Below, piece by piece: positions 41,636 to 49,987 of a stretch of DNA of 64,000 nucleotides. The number at the start of each line of letters is the position of its first letter. Position 1 is the stretch's first letter. The notes under the pieces are model-generated. The model had not been told where the DNA came from and made no database searches. It saw nothing but the letters and a program-made list of their open reading frames with translations. This stretch comes from Treponema sp. (GTDB taxonomy: Bacteria; Spirochaetota; Spirochaetia; Treponematales; Treponemataceae): positions 45,079 through 109,078 of the forward strand of contig JAEDFM010000002.1 in the NCBI GenBank assembly GCA_016292805.1, read 5' to 3'. The position numbers and the translations under genes are program-made.

Positions 41636-43136
41636 CGCATTTTCCGCATTTATTATTAAATTTATTATTCATATGATCTTTTATTAAATCATCAGATTTT
41701 TTCCAGATTTCTTCCAATGACTGTTCAAAAACATTTCCCGCAATATTTTCATAAAGGCAGGTTCTACACAAAGGAACATCACCATTAGAATAAATAGTCA
41801 TATCACGGCGAATATGCCAGCACACATTTCTGTCTAAAGGAGACAAATCGGCTGGTTTCCATTCAGGTAACAGGCCTGCAAAATTATCGTACTTTTGAAT
41901 AATACATTCCCCTTTAGAAGGACTGTCTTTTTCGTTCCAGAATCTAAAAAATGCTTCCAGTTCTGGTTCATTATGATTAATTCTTGTAAACATAGGATAA
42001 ACAGAACCAGGAATATATTTTTCCAGCATTTCAACTGCATTTTTTGCTTTCTGTAAACCTTTACAGCCATGAAGTTCTTCATATTTTTCTTCTGTAACAG
42101 AATCCATAGTTACTGCGATCATAAGTTTTTTCCAGCCATTAGTTCTATTACAGGCATTTTCATTTATTTTTCCAAGACAAGCTGCAATTTCTTCTGTTAC
42201 ATTAAAACCATCAGTTTCAATAAACACAGAAAGACCTTTATAAGACAAAACCTTTTCTATAATTTTAGTAAAATCTGGATGATTTAAGGGTTCACCCCAG
42301 GCAGAAAGTCCAATAACAGCTTCCTTTGAAAAATCATTTATTTTTTCTATAAGCTTTGAAAAATTTTCATAACTCATATTGTTTTTATTATTTACAGGTG
42401 AAAGCTTATTTTTTGCTTCGTATGCAGATTTATATGGTAAATAGATTGAATCTGCGTTAATTCCATCACAAATCTGAATGTTATAAAATCCTGGTACAGT
42501 TTTTATAATATGTGGATTTTCTGAGGCTAACTTTGACAGTTCTTCCACATCATCTGTATTTTTAACTTCAAAAAGACTGCGGCAAGATGAATAATTTTCG
42601 TATTTTCCACAATGAAAAGCAAAACGATACAATCTCCAGTCAGTATCTGCAAGTACAGTTTCAATTTCAAATGAATTAATATCGGTTTTTATAAGATTAA
42701 ACAAAGATTCTCTATCCATTAATTCCTGACCAAGCCCATTTTGAGTTGTTTTTGAAAGTTCTTTCAGGATATTTAAAGTTCCAGCGTTTATTACTTCTGG
42801 TGAAAAACCATAAGGATAGCCATCTGCAAAAGTATATTCTGCCTTATATTTAATATGAGCATCTAATATTTTTTCTGTTAGATTTTTATTAATAAACGGA
42901 CAGTCAGCATAAGAAAAAACAACATTTTCTGCCTGAGCGTTTTTTGCTGCCTCACACATTAATTCAAGCACATCACCTAAAGATTTTGCCCCTTCAATAG
43001 TCTTGATTTCCACATTTTTCAGGCAATCTATACCTTCAAAGGCTTCTTTTGTTAGTGTTAATGCATCTTTTCCATTAAATAAAGGAAGCTGCTGATAGTC
43101 ATTCTGACTCTTATATAAAATTACAATACTTTTCAT
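41610..43136 (-). CDS. Spiro-SPASM protein: nucleotidyltransferase-like domain plus radical-SAM fold without its cluster cysteines
   Basis: 508 residues from the ATG at 43136 (an upstream TTG adds 10). N-terminal part (about 1-200): IVILYKSQNDYQQLPL, then VVFSYADCPFINKNL, a MobA-like nucleotidyltransferase fold. Middle: the sequence INADSIYLPYK lines up base-for-base with CNADCIYCPYK of radical SAM enzymes, but all three cluster cysteines are Ile226, Ser230 and Leu233. The later motif SAWGEPLNHPDF is retained. C-terminal SPASM part retains Cys439, 457, 460, 497 and 500. A spirochaete-restricted family of this type is known to me as spiro-SPASM. Function unknown; probably structural or substrate-binding in the sugar cluster. 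Confidence 0.82.
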   Translation of the reverse strand: MKSIVILYKSQNDYQQLPLFNGKDALTLTKEAFEGIDCLKNVEIKTIEGAKSLGDVLELMCEAAKNAQAENVVFSYADCPFINKNLTEKILDAHIKYKAEYTFADGYPYGFSPEVINAGTLNILKELSKTTQNGLGQELMDRESLFNLIKTDINSFEIETVLADTDWRLYRFAFHCGKYENYSSCRSLFEVKNTDDVEELSKLASENPHIIKTVPGFYNIQICDGINADSIYLPYKSAYEAKNKLSPVNNKNNMSYENFSKLIEKINDFSKEAVIGLSAWGEPLNHPDFTKIIEKVLSYKGLSVFIETDGFNVTEEIAACLGKINENACNRTNGWKKLMIAVTMDSVTEEKYEELHGCKGLQKAKNAVEMLEKYIPGSVYPMFTRINHNEPELEAFFRFWNEKDSPSKGECIIQKYDNFAGLLPEWKPADLSPLDRNVCWHIRRDMTIYSNGDVPLCRTCLYENIAGNVFEQSLEEIWKKSDDLIKDHMNNKFNNKCGKCDEWYTFNF

Positions 43137-43158
43137 CAGTTTATTTATCGGCCAACCG

Positions 43159-43187
43159 TTGAACAAGTTTATTTAATTGATTAAATT
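43159..43187 (+). promoter_or_regulatory. Promoter of xseA
   Basis: TTGAAC, 17 bases, TAAATT, then 6 bases to the ATG. No ribosome site; probably leaderless. Confidence 0.5.
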
Positions 43188-43193
43188 ATTTTT

Positions 43194-44435
43194 ATGAATC
43201 CATCACAATTACCACAGGATGCAGTTTTTTCAGTTACTCAAATCACTTCTCTTATAAAAGAAATTCTCGAAACATCGTTCAGAACAATTACTATTGAAGG
43301 TGAAATTTCTAATTACAGACCGAGTGCAGCAGGTCATATTTATTTTACATTAAAAGATGATAATGCTCAGTTAAAGGCTGTTATTTTCCGTGGTGCAGCT
43401 TATGGTCTCAGTTTTAAGCCAAAGGATGGAGATAAAGTCCGTTGTACAGGAAGCCTTTCCGTTTATGCACCTCAAGGCAGTTACCAGCTTATAATTACAA
43501 AAATGGAACCAGTAGGCTCTGGAAATATTCTTCAAATGCTGGAAATGCGTAAACAAAAACTAGCTGCTGAAGGTTTATTTGATGAAGCTAATAAAAAACC
43601 ACTTCCTGCCCTTCCAAAAACAATTGGTGTTGTTACAAGTCCTACAGGAGCCGCAATCAGAGATATTTTGAATGTAGCCCAGAGACGAAATAAAAACATA
43701 AACATAATTGTATTACCGGCGATTGTTCAAGGCACTGGAGCAGATGCAACTATTGTAAAAATGATAGAAATAGCAAATTTCTATAAACTCTGCGATGTTC
43801 TGATTGTTGGCCGCGGTGGTGGTTCTTTGGAAGATCTGCTTCCATTCAGCGAAGAATCTGTTGTTAGAGCAGTTGCAGCATCGGAAATTCCTGTAATTTC
43901 TGCAGTTGGTCACGAAATTGACTGGGCGCTGTGTGATTATTCAGCAGATCGTCGTGCTCCAACCCCTTCAGCAGCAGCAGAAATGGCAGTTCCATTACAG
44001 GCCGATTTACAGCAGCAGATTTTAGATTGCAAAAAAGATTTATACACCACTATTAAAACTCAGGTTGAACAGAAAAGATTATTAATCCGCAGCTTTAATC
44101 CTGAAAATCTGGAAATCAGATTCAGAAACATTCAGCAGCCCTTATTAAATCGTTTTGATCAGGCTAGAAATGATTTATGCAAAAATCTTACAGATAAAAT
44201 CAGGGACATCAGAATTAATATAGAAAACTGTATAACCGTTTTGGAAAATGCCAGTCCTCAAACAATTCTTGAGCGAGGTTATTCTATGGTAACTGATGAA
44301 GGTGGTAATGTAATACGAAAAGCAAATCAGGTTCAGGAAGGACAAAAATTAAAGATCAGACCAGCAGACGGAGAAATTACGGTTGGAGTTATTAATCGTA
44401 GTTTTCATCAAAATAACGCACAAATTGAAGATTAA
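43194..44435 (+). CDS. xseA: Exodeoxyribonuclease VII large subunit
   Basis: 413 residues. The OB-fold N-terminal domain (FRTITIEGEISNYRPSAAGHIYFTLKDD), the catalytic domain (KTIGVVTSPTGAAIRDI, VGRGGGSLEDLLPFSEE, VISAVGHEIDWALCDYSADRRAPTPSAAAE) and a C-terminal coiled coil followed by LERGYSMVTDEGGNVI are all present. With XseB it digests single-stranded DNA from both ends in repair. It starts an operon xseA-xseB-mutL, an ordering that groups mismatch repair with its exonuclease. Confidence 0.96.
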   Translation: MNPSQLPQDAVFSVTQITSLIKEILETSFRTITIEGEISNYRPSAAGHIYFTLKDDNAQLKAVIFRGAAYGLSFKPKDGDKVRCTGSLSVYAPQGSYQLIITKMEPVGSGNILQMLEMRKQKLAAEGLFDEANKKPLPALPKTIGVVTSPTGAAIRDILNVAQRRNKNINIIVLPAIVQGTGADATIVKMIEIANFYKLCDVLIVGRGGGSLEDLLPFSEESVVRAVAASEIPVISAVGHEIDWALCDYSADRRAPTPSAAAEMAVPLQADLQQQILDCKKDLYTTIKTQVEQKRLLIRSFNPENLEIRFRNIQQPLLNRFDQARNDLCKNLTDKIRDIRINIENCITVLENASPQTILERGYSMVTDEGGNVIRKANQVQEGQKLKIRPADGEITVGVINRSFHQNNAQIED

Positions 44436-44469
44436 TTTACTAAAATAAATATTGATACAGGAGTTTTTT

Positions 44470-44727
44470 ATGAGTTCATTTGAAGATAATTTGAATAAGC
44501 TGGAAAAATTAACAGCAGACATTAAAAGATCTGATATTAGTCTGGAAGATGCTCTTAAAGATTTTGAAGAAGGTATTAAACTTGCTTCTGGAATGGAAAA
44601 ACAGCTGGATGAAATTGAAGGTAAAATTCAAATTTTAATGAATGAACCAAATCCTATGAGTCAGGAAAATCCACCTTTATTTGATAATTTTGAAGCTAAC
44701 GAAGAAGTTAACGGAACAAGAAAATGA
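44470..44727 (+). CDS. xseB: Exodeoxyribonuclease VII small subunit
   Basis: 85 residues. The helical hairpin FEDNLNKLEKLTADIKRSDISLEDALKDFEEGIKLAS is the XseB signature. The start ATG at 44470 has AGGAG 6 bases upstream; the longer frame from 44452 lacks one. It binds the XseA coiled coil with several copies. The stop overlaps mutL by 4 bases (ATGA). C-terminal Asn/Pro/Glu-rich tail. Confidence 0.93.
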   Translation: MSSFEDNLNKLEKLTADIKRSDISLEDALKDFEEGIKLASGMEKQLDEIEGKIQILMNEPNPMSQENPPLFDNFEANEEVNGTRK

Positions 44728-46625
44728 GTTTAACAAATCCCGTAAAAACATTAAATGCTGAAGTTGCTCGAAAAATTGCTGCCGGCGAAGTAATTGATAG
44801 ACCAAACGCTATAGTCCGGGAACTTATGGACAATGCTATAGATTCTGGTGCTACATCAATTACAGTTGAAATTGCTGGTGGTGGTATAGACAGAATCAGA
44901 ATAATTGATAATGGATGCGGGATGACAAAAGAGGATTTGCAGACCTGTGCAAGACCTCACGCTACAAGTAAAATTGCCACAGAAACAGATTTAATGAATC
45001 TTACAACTTTAGGTTTCCGTGGCGAAGCTTTGGCTTCTATTGCAGCCGTGTCCAGATTGTCTATTCAAAGTGGCGGCTGGAAAATGAGAGCAAGTGTTAC
45101 AGAAGATCATATTATTGAACCTGTTGCAGAAACTCAGGGAACGATTGTTCAGTCTGAAGGACTTTTTGAAAATTTCCCTGCCCGCCGTGTATTCCTAAAG
45201 CGACCTGCAACAGAAGGTGTTATGTGTAAAGGTACTTTTATAGAAAAAGCCCTTGCCCGCCCAGATATTGCTTTCAGACTGATTATAGATGGCCAGACTA
45301 AAATGGATTTACCAGGAAACCAATCTCAAAAAGAAAGATTTATTAGTGCAAATTCATATACAGAAGATCCTGCTCTTTTTTATACAGTATCAAATAAATC
45401 TCAGCAGCTTACAGAAGGTAAACCTTTATGGAGTTTTAATGTAATAATTGGTGAACCTGCAGTAAGCCGCAGTTCAAAAAAAGAAATTGTTGTTTATGTA
45501 AACGGTAGAAAGATTCAGGAATATTCTCTAGTTCAGGCCATAGAATATGGTGGTCAGGGCTATTTTCCAAACGGAACCTATCCAGTTGCGGCAGCATTCA
45601 TTACAGTAGATCCTAAATCTGTTGACTTTAATATTCATCCGGCAAAAAAAGAAGCCCGTTTTTACGATATTTCAGATTTACATCATGGATTAAGTTCAAC
45701 AATCAAACATTTTTTCCAGCAGTATACTCAAGCTAATTTTGCAGAAGATAAACCTGCCGATTCGTCGCCAATGTACGAGCGACACATTTCCTATAAACCA
45801 GCACAAACACAGGCAGCCATATCAGGCTCAAATTTCAGTGATTTCCGCTCTAAATATATGGCCGGCACCCACACCACCTCCTCCGCACAAAAGCCATCAT
45901 TCAGCACCGGAACTACCACCTTTGGCACTACAAAAAACACCTTCCAGCCTTCTTCCACTATGGCATACAGTAATACAGCCACATCCACAGAAGACCTGGT
46001 ACAGCAGGCTTTATTTGCACAGGAATATCAGGATCAGGAAAAATCTTTTGAACAGGCTCTGGTCCAAAAAGAATCAGAGGTTCGTTTTATAGGTTCTTGT
46101 CTTGGAACTTTTTTACTGGCCGAAAAAAATAGAAATCTTTTTATAATTGACCAGCACGCAGTACACGAACGAATTCTGTTTGACCGATTAATGAATACTC
46201 AGGAAAAAGCAGGAACTCAGCCCCTGTTAATTCCTTATAAAATTAATACAGAATCAAAAACTCAGGATAATCAGCTTAATAAATTAAAAGAAAGACTTGC
46301 AAACATAGGTTTTACACTTACAAATCCAAAGGACGGGTATTGGGAAGTAACAGAAGTTCCAGAACGCTGGACAGGAACAGAATATGATTTACGCACACTT
46401 CTTTTTGTAAAGCATGTTGAACCAGAAGAAATAATCCGCTCAATTGCTGCCATGACAGCCTGTAAAGCAGCAATTAAAGACGGTTATGTAATTGATGATG
46501 ATACAGCAGCAAAACTTGTAAAACAGGCTTTTACACTGGAAGATCCACACTGCCCTCATGGTAGACCGGTATATACCGTTATTTCCAGAGAACAGCTGTT
46601 TACTCTTGTAAAACGCACGTTTTAA
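44724..46625 (+). CDS. mutL: DNA mismatch repair protein MutL
   Basis: 633 residues. GHKL ATPase motifs: AAGEVIDRPNAIVRELMDNA (N box), IDNGCGM, ATSKI and GFRGEALAS. A proline/Thr-rich linker at about 340-420 separates the C-terminal dimerisation domain. That domain has DQHAVHERILFD from residue 476, ACKAAIKDG and CPHGRPVY, i.e. the MutL endonuclease metal site, where the last Glu of DQHAx2Ex4E is Asp. Consistent with a nicking MutL in a bacterium without MutH. Third gene of xseA-xseB-mutL. Confidence 0.95.
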   Translation: MSLTNPVKTLNAEVARKIAAGEVIDRPNAIVRELMDNAIDSGATSITVEIAGGGIDRIRIIDNGCGMTKEDLQTCARPHATSKIATETDLMNLTTLGFRGEALASIAAVSRLSIQSGGWKMRASVTEDHIIEPVAETQGTIVQSEGLFENFPARRVFLKRPATEGVMCKGTFIEKALARPDIAFRLIIDGQTKMDLPGNQSQKERFISANSYTEDPALFYTVSNKSQQLTEGKPLWSFNVIIGEPAVSRSSKKEIVVYVNGRKIQEYSLVQAIEYGGQGYFPNGTYPVAAAFITVDPKSVDFNIHPAKKEARFYDISDLHHGLSSTIKHFFQQYTQANFAEDKPADSSPMYERHISYKPAQTQAAISGSNFSDFRSKYMAGTHTTSSAQKPSFSTGTTTFGTTKNTFQPSSTMAYSNTATSTEDLVQQALFAQEYQDQEKSFEQALVQKESEVRFIGSCLGTFLLAEKNRNLFIIDQHAVHERILFDRLMNTQEKAGTQPLLIPYKINTESKTQDNQLNKLKERLANIGFTLTNPKDGYWEVTEVPERWTGTEYDLRTLLFVKHVEPEEIIRSIAAMTACKAAIKDGYVIDDDTAAKLVKQAFTLEDPHCPHGRPVYTVISREQLFTLVKRTF

Positions 46626-46659
46626 ATACTTGCGGTTTACAAAATTAAAGACTTAATTG

Positions 46660-49035
46660 TTACATCAAGCTGCTTAAAAGATTATCAACTTCAGATTTTC
46701 TATAATTTGGATTTTTAGACTGAACATAAATCAGCCATTTTTCAGCTGAATTATTGTCGTTTAACTGCATACAAACCTTTGCCAGCTCAATGTAAGCATC
46801 CCAGTTCTGAGAATCCAGTTTAATCAACTCTGTATAAGTTGTCTTTGCATTATCATAATCACCATCTTTTGCATAAGCTTTAGCAAGATTTGAACGAACA
46901 TCATTAACAGATGAATCAATCCTAATGGCGTTCTGATAATACATAATTGCATTTTTATAATCTTCTTTAAGTAAATAAGCACTTCCAAGATTGTTATTTG
47001 CTTCAAAGTTATTTTTATCTACAGAATAAACCTGTTTAAGCAAAGAAAGTGCTGTATCTACAGCTGGTGGCTCAAGATTCATATACATTACTGCAAGATT
47101 AATCTTTGTTTTACTATGATCAGGATTCAAATCCAATACTTCCTGATATTTTGGAATTGCCAGTTCAATTTTTCCGTTTTTATCAAGAATCATTGCATAG
47201 TTATAAACAATGTTTGCTCTATTCTTTGTATCTTTTATATAAGATTTTTCATCATAGGCTTCTTTTGCATATTTCTCTGCATCTATTGTTTTACCTTCAT
47301 CATAAAGAACAGTTGAAAGATTATATTTTGTTTTTGTCTGTTCATCGCTTGAACTGAGCATTGCAAGTGCCTTACGGAAACTTTCTTCTGCTTTTGCAAG
47401 ACGACCAGCATTTTTGTAAACATTTCCAAGCTCTGTAATTGCAGTAGTATTGATATTATTAAGAGCAATAACACTTTCGTATGCCGAAATCGCTCCTGAA
47501 TAATCATTGCGTCTGGAAAGAGCACGAGCTTCTTCCAGGTAAGCCTTTTCGTATCTAGGATTAATATCAATACATTTACGGAATGCGGCAATAGCTGCAG
47601 TATCATTCTTAAGTTTTACCTGACTTAAACCAAGATTGTAACGGCTAGGAACAAAAGATCCGTTCAATTCACATGAAGTTGTAAAAGAAGCAACTGCTTC
47701 AGAATATTTTTTTGCCAGATACTGAATTTTTCCAAGATCATAGTAGTATAAATACAGATTTGGATTTTCTTTATCAGAGTTCTGAATGGCACCTTTAAGC
47801 TGATTCAAAGCCAGATTGTAATCTTTTTTATCAATAGAATCCTGAGCCAGAATATATTTTGCAGCCCCATCGTTTGGATTTTCTTCCAGAACTTTATGAG
47901 CCATTGCCATAGCTTCATCCCGCAACCGTTTTTTTTCTGCAGGGTCTTCAGCTTTTTCAGAAGCAGCCCATAAAGCCTGTGCAATTTCAGATTTCTTTTT
48001 TGCACTGTATAAAGGATCGCCATCAACAACAGGAATATTTGAACCAGCTTTTTTAAAATGCTGTAAAGCTTCTTCTATATTTCCTGTTGCCAAAGCAGTT
48101 TTACCAAGCTGGATTTCGTTATTAACGATATCCATATCTTTTTTTACTTTTGCATTCTTTTTTGCAAGTTCCTCTTCTTCTGCTTTTCGTTTTTCTTCTG
48201 CCGCTTTACGCTGAGCTTCAGCGGCAGCTTCAGCCTTCCGTTTTTCAGCTGCTTCCGCTGCGGCCGCTTCCTGGCGTCGTTTTTCAGCAGCAGAGTTTTC
48301 TGCCTGAATTTTTACAAGATTTTCCATGGTTTTTCGATTTTCTTCAGCCTGACGATTAGATTCAGCCAAAGCATTTTGTACCTGAGCCATAGAATCCTGC
48401 ATAGCATCCGTAATGCCATCAGTATTAATATTTACACTTGTTACTCCAGAAAATTCTGGTACAGCACCACCTTCATCAGCGGCTTTTTTCATTTCAATAA
48501 TCTGCTGAAGCATTTCCAATGCAGTAGAATCATTTCCATTTTTGAGCAAAAGTTTATCAAGAACACTTAAAGCTCTATCATATTCGCCCTGTTCAGCATA
48601 AGTTCTAGCCAGATTATAAGCATTATTGCGGGAACTGGTTGAATTGCAGCTTTTTGCACATAAACAGATTACAAGAATAAGGATTGCAATTGCAGCACAA
48701 ATAATTCCCATTATGATTTTTTTCTTTTTCGAAGTCTGCTTGTTTTCCGGATTACTATTTAAAGATGATGATGGTGTTGTAAAGCTGGTATTAAAAAGGT
48801 TACTTGAAGCTTTGGTGCTGCGAGTCACACTTGTCTTAGTACCAGCTCCACTGGTCCTAGCAGCAGCCGCGCTTGTACTACCAGCCCCACTTTTCTTAGT
48901 ACCAGCTCCACTTGTCTTACTACCAGCCCCACTCGTCTTAGCCAAAGTTCCACCTGCACTGCGAACTCCACTGCTTCTTGTAGTTTTTACCTCTGCTTTT
49001 TTTTCTGTATCTTTATCTTTAGTTGTGGTTGCCAT
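46660..49035 (-). CDS. Membrane-anchored TPR protein with low-complexity N-terminus
   Basis: 791 residues. Residues 1-90 are a Ser/Gly/Ala/Thr/Lys-rich stretch with imperfect SGAGTKT repeats, then a transmembrane helix (GIICAAIAILILVICLCAKSC, about 108-128). Next is an alanine/glutamate/lysine-rich coiled coil (about 245-300), and then about ten TPRs in residues 150-185 and 310-790 (for example YNLGLSQVKLKNDTAAIAAF, AITELGNVYKNAGRLAKAEE). No catalytic domain. It lies 3 bases from the other TPR gene and is probably co-transcribed. Long TPR arrays tether complexes; a role in motility or peptidoglycan is possible. Confidence 0.8.
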   Translation of the reverse strand: MATTTKDKDTEKKAEVKTTRSSGVRSAGGTLAKTSGAGSKTSGAGTKKSGAGSTSAAAARTSGAGTKTSVTRSTKASSNLFNTSFTTPSSSLNSNPENKQTSKKKKIIMGIICAAIAILILVICLCAKSCNSTSSRNNAYNLARTYAEQGEYDRALSVLDKLLLKNGNDSTALEMLQQIIEMKKAADEGGAVPEFSGVTSVNINTDGITDAMQDSMAQVQNALAESNRQAEENRKTMENLVKIQAENSAAEKRRQEAAAAEAAEKRKAEAAAEAQRKAAEEKRKAEEEELAKKNAKVKKDMDIVNNEIQLGKTALATGNIEEALQHFKKAGSNIPVVDGDPLYSAKKKSEIAQALWAASEKAEDPAEKKRLRDEAMAMAHKVLEENPNDGAAKYILAQDSIDKKDYNLALNQLKGAIQNSDKENPNLYLYYYDLGKIQYLAKKYSEAVASFTTSCELNGSFVPSRYNLGLSQVKLKNDTAAIAAFRKCIDINPRYEKAYLEEARALSRRNDYSGAISAYESVIALNNINTTAITELGNVYKNAGRLAKAEESFRKALAMLSSSDEQTKTKYNLSTVLYDEGKTIDAEKYAKEAYDEKSYIKDTKNRANIVYNYAMILDKNGKIELAIPKYQEVLDLNPDHSKTKINLAVMYMNLEPPAVDTALSLLKQVYSVDKNNFEANNNLGSAYLLKEDYKNAIMYYQNAIRIDSSVNDVRSNLAKAYAKDGDYDNAKTTYTELIKLDSQNWDAYIELAKVCMQLNDNNSAEKWLIYVQSKNPNYRKSEVDNLLSSLM

Positions 49036-49038
49036 AAA

Positions 49039-49881
49039 TTAATCCAACTCTCCTTCAGTATCATAATCAATCAAATCTTCTGTACCCGCAGACATATTTG
49101 TAGAATCAGTCTGCTGTAATGAATTTGCAACTTCTTCCAGCATTTTTCTGCGTCTTTCAGCTTCTTCTGCTCTACGAAGTTCTTCCACCCTTCTTGCTTC
49201 AGCTTCTTCAGCTTCTCTTTTAAGTCTAGCTTCTTCCGCCAGTCGTTCTTCTTCCTTACGCTGTCGTTCCATTTCTTCAGCCAGCCTGGCTTCTTCTTCT
49301 GCCAGTCGTTCTGCTTCTAAAGCTGCAAGTCTTGCATCTTCTTCCCGTCTAACCTTATCTTTTTTCAATGCCTCAATAATAGCAATAATTTCATTTCTCT
49401 GGGGGTCATCTGCTACAAGCGCAATGTAATTTTCATAATCTTCCAGAGCTGCATCAAATTCCTTAGCCATTAAATTAGCATTTGCTCTGTTTAATAAAGC
49501 TCTTGTAAATGAAGGATCAACTGTATATGCAAGAGAATAGCTTTTTGCAGCATTAATATAATCTTTTATTGCGTAATATGCATTACCCTGATTAAAAGAC
49601 AGCACCTTTTTCTTTGTTCCAGGAGTCTTTAATCCAGTAGCAAAGGTTTCAATAGCTTTTGTATAATTTTCCAGCTGATAATAAGCTAAACCTAAATAAT
49701 TCCAGGCATCTAAAGAGGCACTGCCATTTGCCAGTTCCTGTTCCAATAAAATTACTGCCTGCTGAGGTTTATTCTCTTTAAATGCTTTTTCACCTGCAGT
49801 TTCTCCATAAAATAAAGTAACACCAGCAGCTAAAAGTAAACTAAATATAATCAGTTTCTTATTCCTATTTTTCATAAACAT
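49039..49881 (-). CDS. Exported TPR protein with charged coiled-coil tail
   Basis: 280 residues. N-terminal signal/anchor (KKLIIFSLLLAAGVTLFYGE), then four TPRs (about 35-165: LDAWNYLGLAYYQLENYTKA, LSFNQGNAYYAIKDYINAAK, RALLNRANANLMAKEFDAAL) and a highly charged helix of about 80 residues (KVRREEDARLAALEAERLAEE onwards), ending in an acidic tail. It resembles BatE-type or other spirochaetal TPR proteins acting in the periplasm. It precedes the 791-residue gene with 3 bases between, and both point away from the third TPR gene. Confidence 0.78.
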   Translation of the reverse strand: MFMKNRNKKLIIFSLLLAAGVTLFYGETAGEKAFKENKPQQAVILLEQELANGSASLDAWNYLGLAYYQLENYTKAIETFATGLKTPGTKKKVLSFNQGNAYYAIKDYINAAKSYSLAYTVDPSFTRALLNRANANLMAKEFDAALEDYENYIALVADDPQRNEIIAIIEALKKDKVRREEDARLAALEAERLAEEEARLAEEMERQRKEEERLAEEARLKREAEEAEARRVEELRRAEEAERRRKMLEEVANSLQQTDSTNMSAGTEDLIDYDTEGELD

Positions 49882-49908
49882 AACCTAAAATATATAGTAT
49901 AATCTTGT

Positions 49909-49937
49909 TTGACACTTCTAATTAAATTTAATAATCT
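49909..49937 (+). promoter_or_regulatory. Candidate promoter of the TPR/Mrr-like operon
   Basis: Perfect TTGACA, 17-base spacer, TAATCT. The leader of some 45 bases contains TTGGAG before the ATG at 49988. Confidence 0.6.
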
Positions 49938-49987
49938 TATTATCGAATTGTTACACGACTAACTTAATTTATTGGAGTATAAAAAAA

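Noticed and set aside
48626..49042. Leu/Val-rich plus-strand frame opposite the TPR gene N-terminus
   Set aside because: Antisense to the SGAG repeats, so its repeats are explained by them; no start signal.
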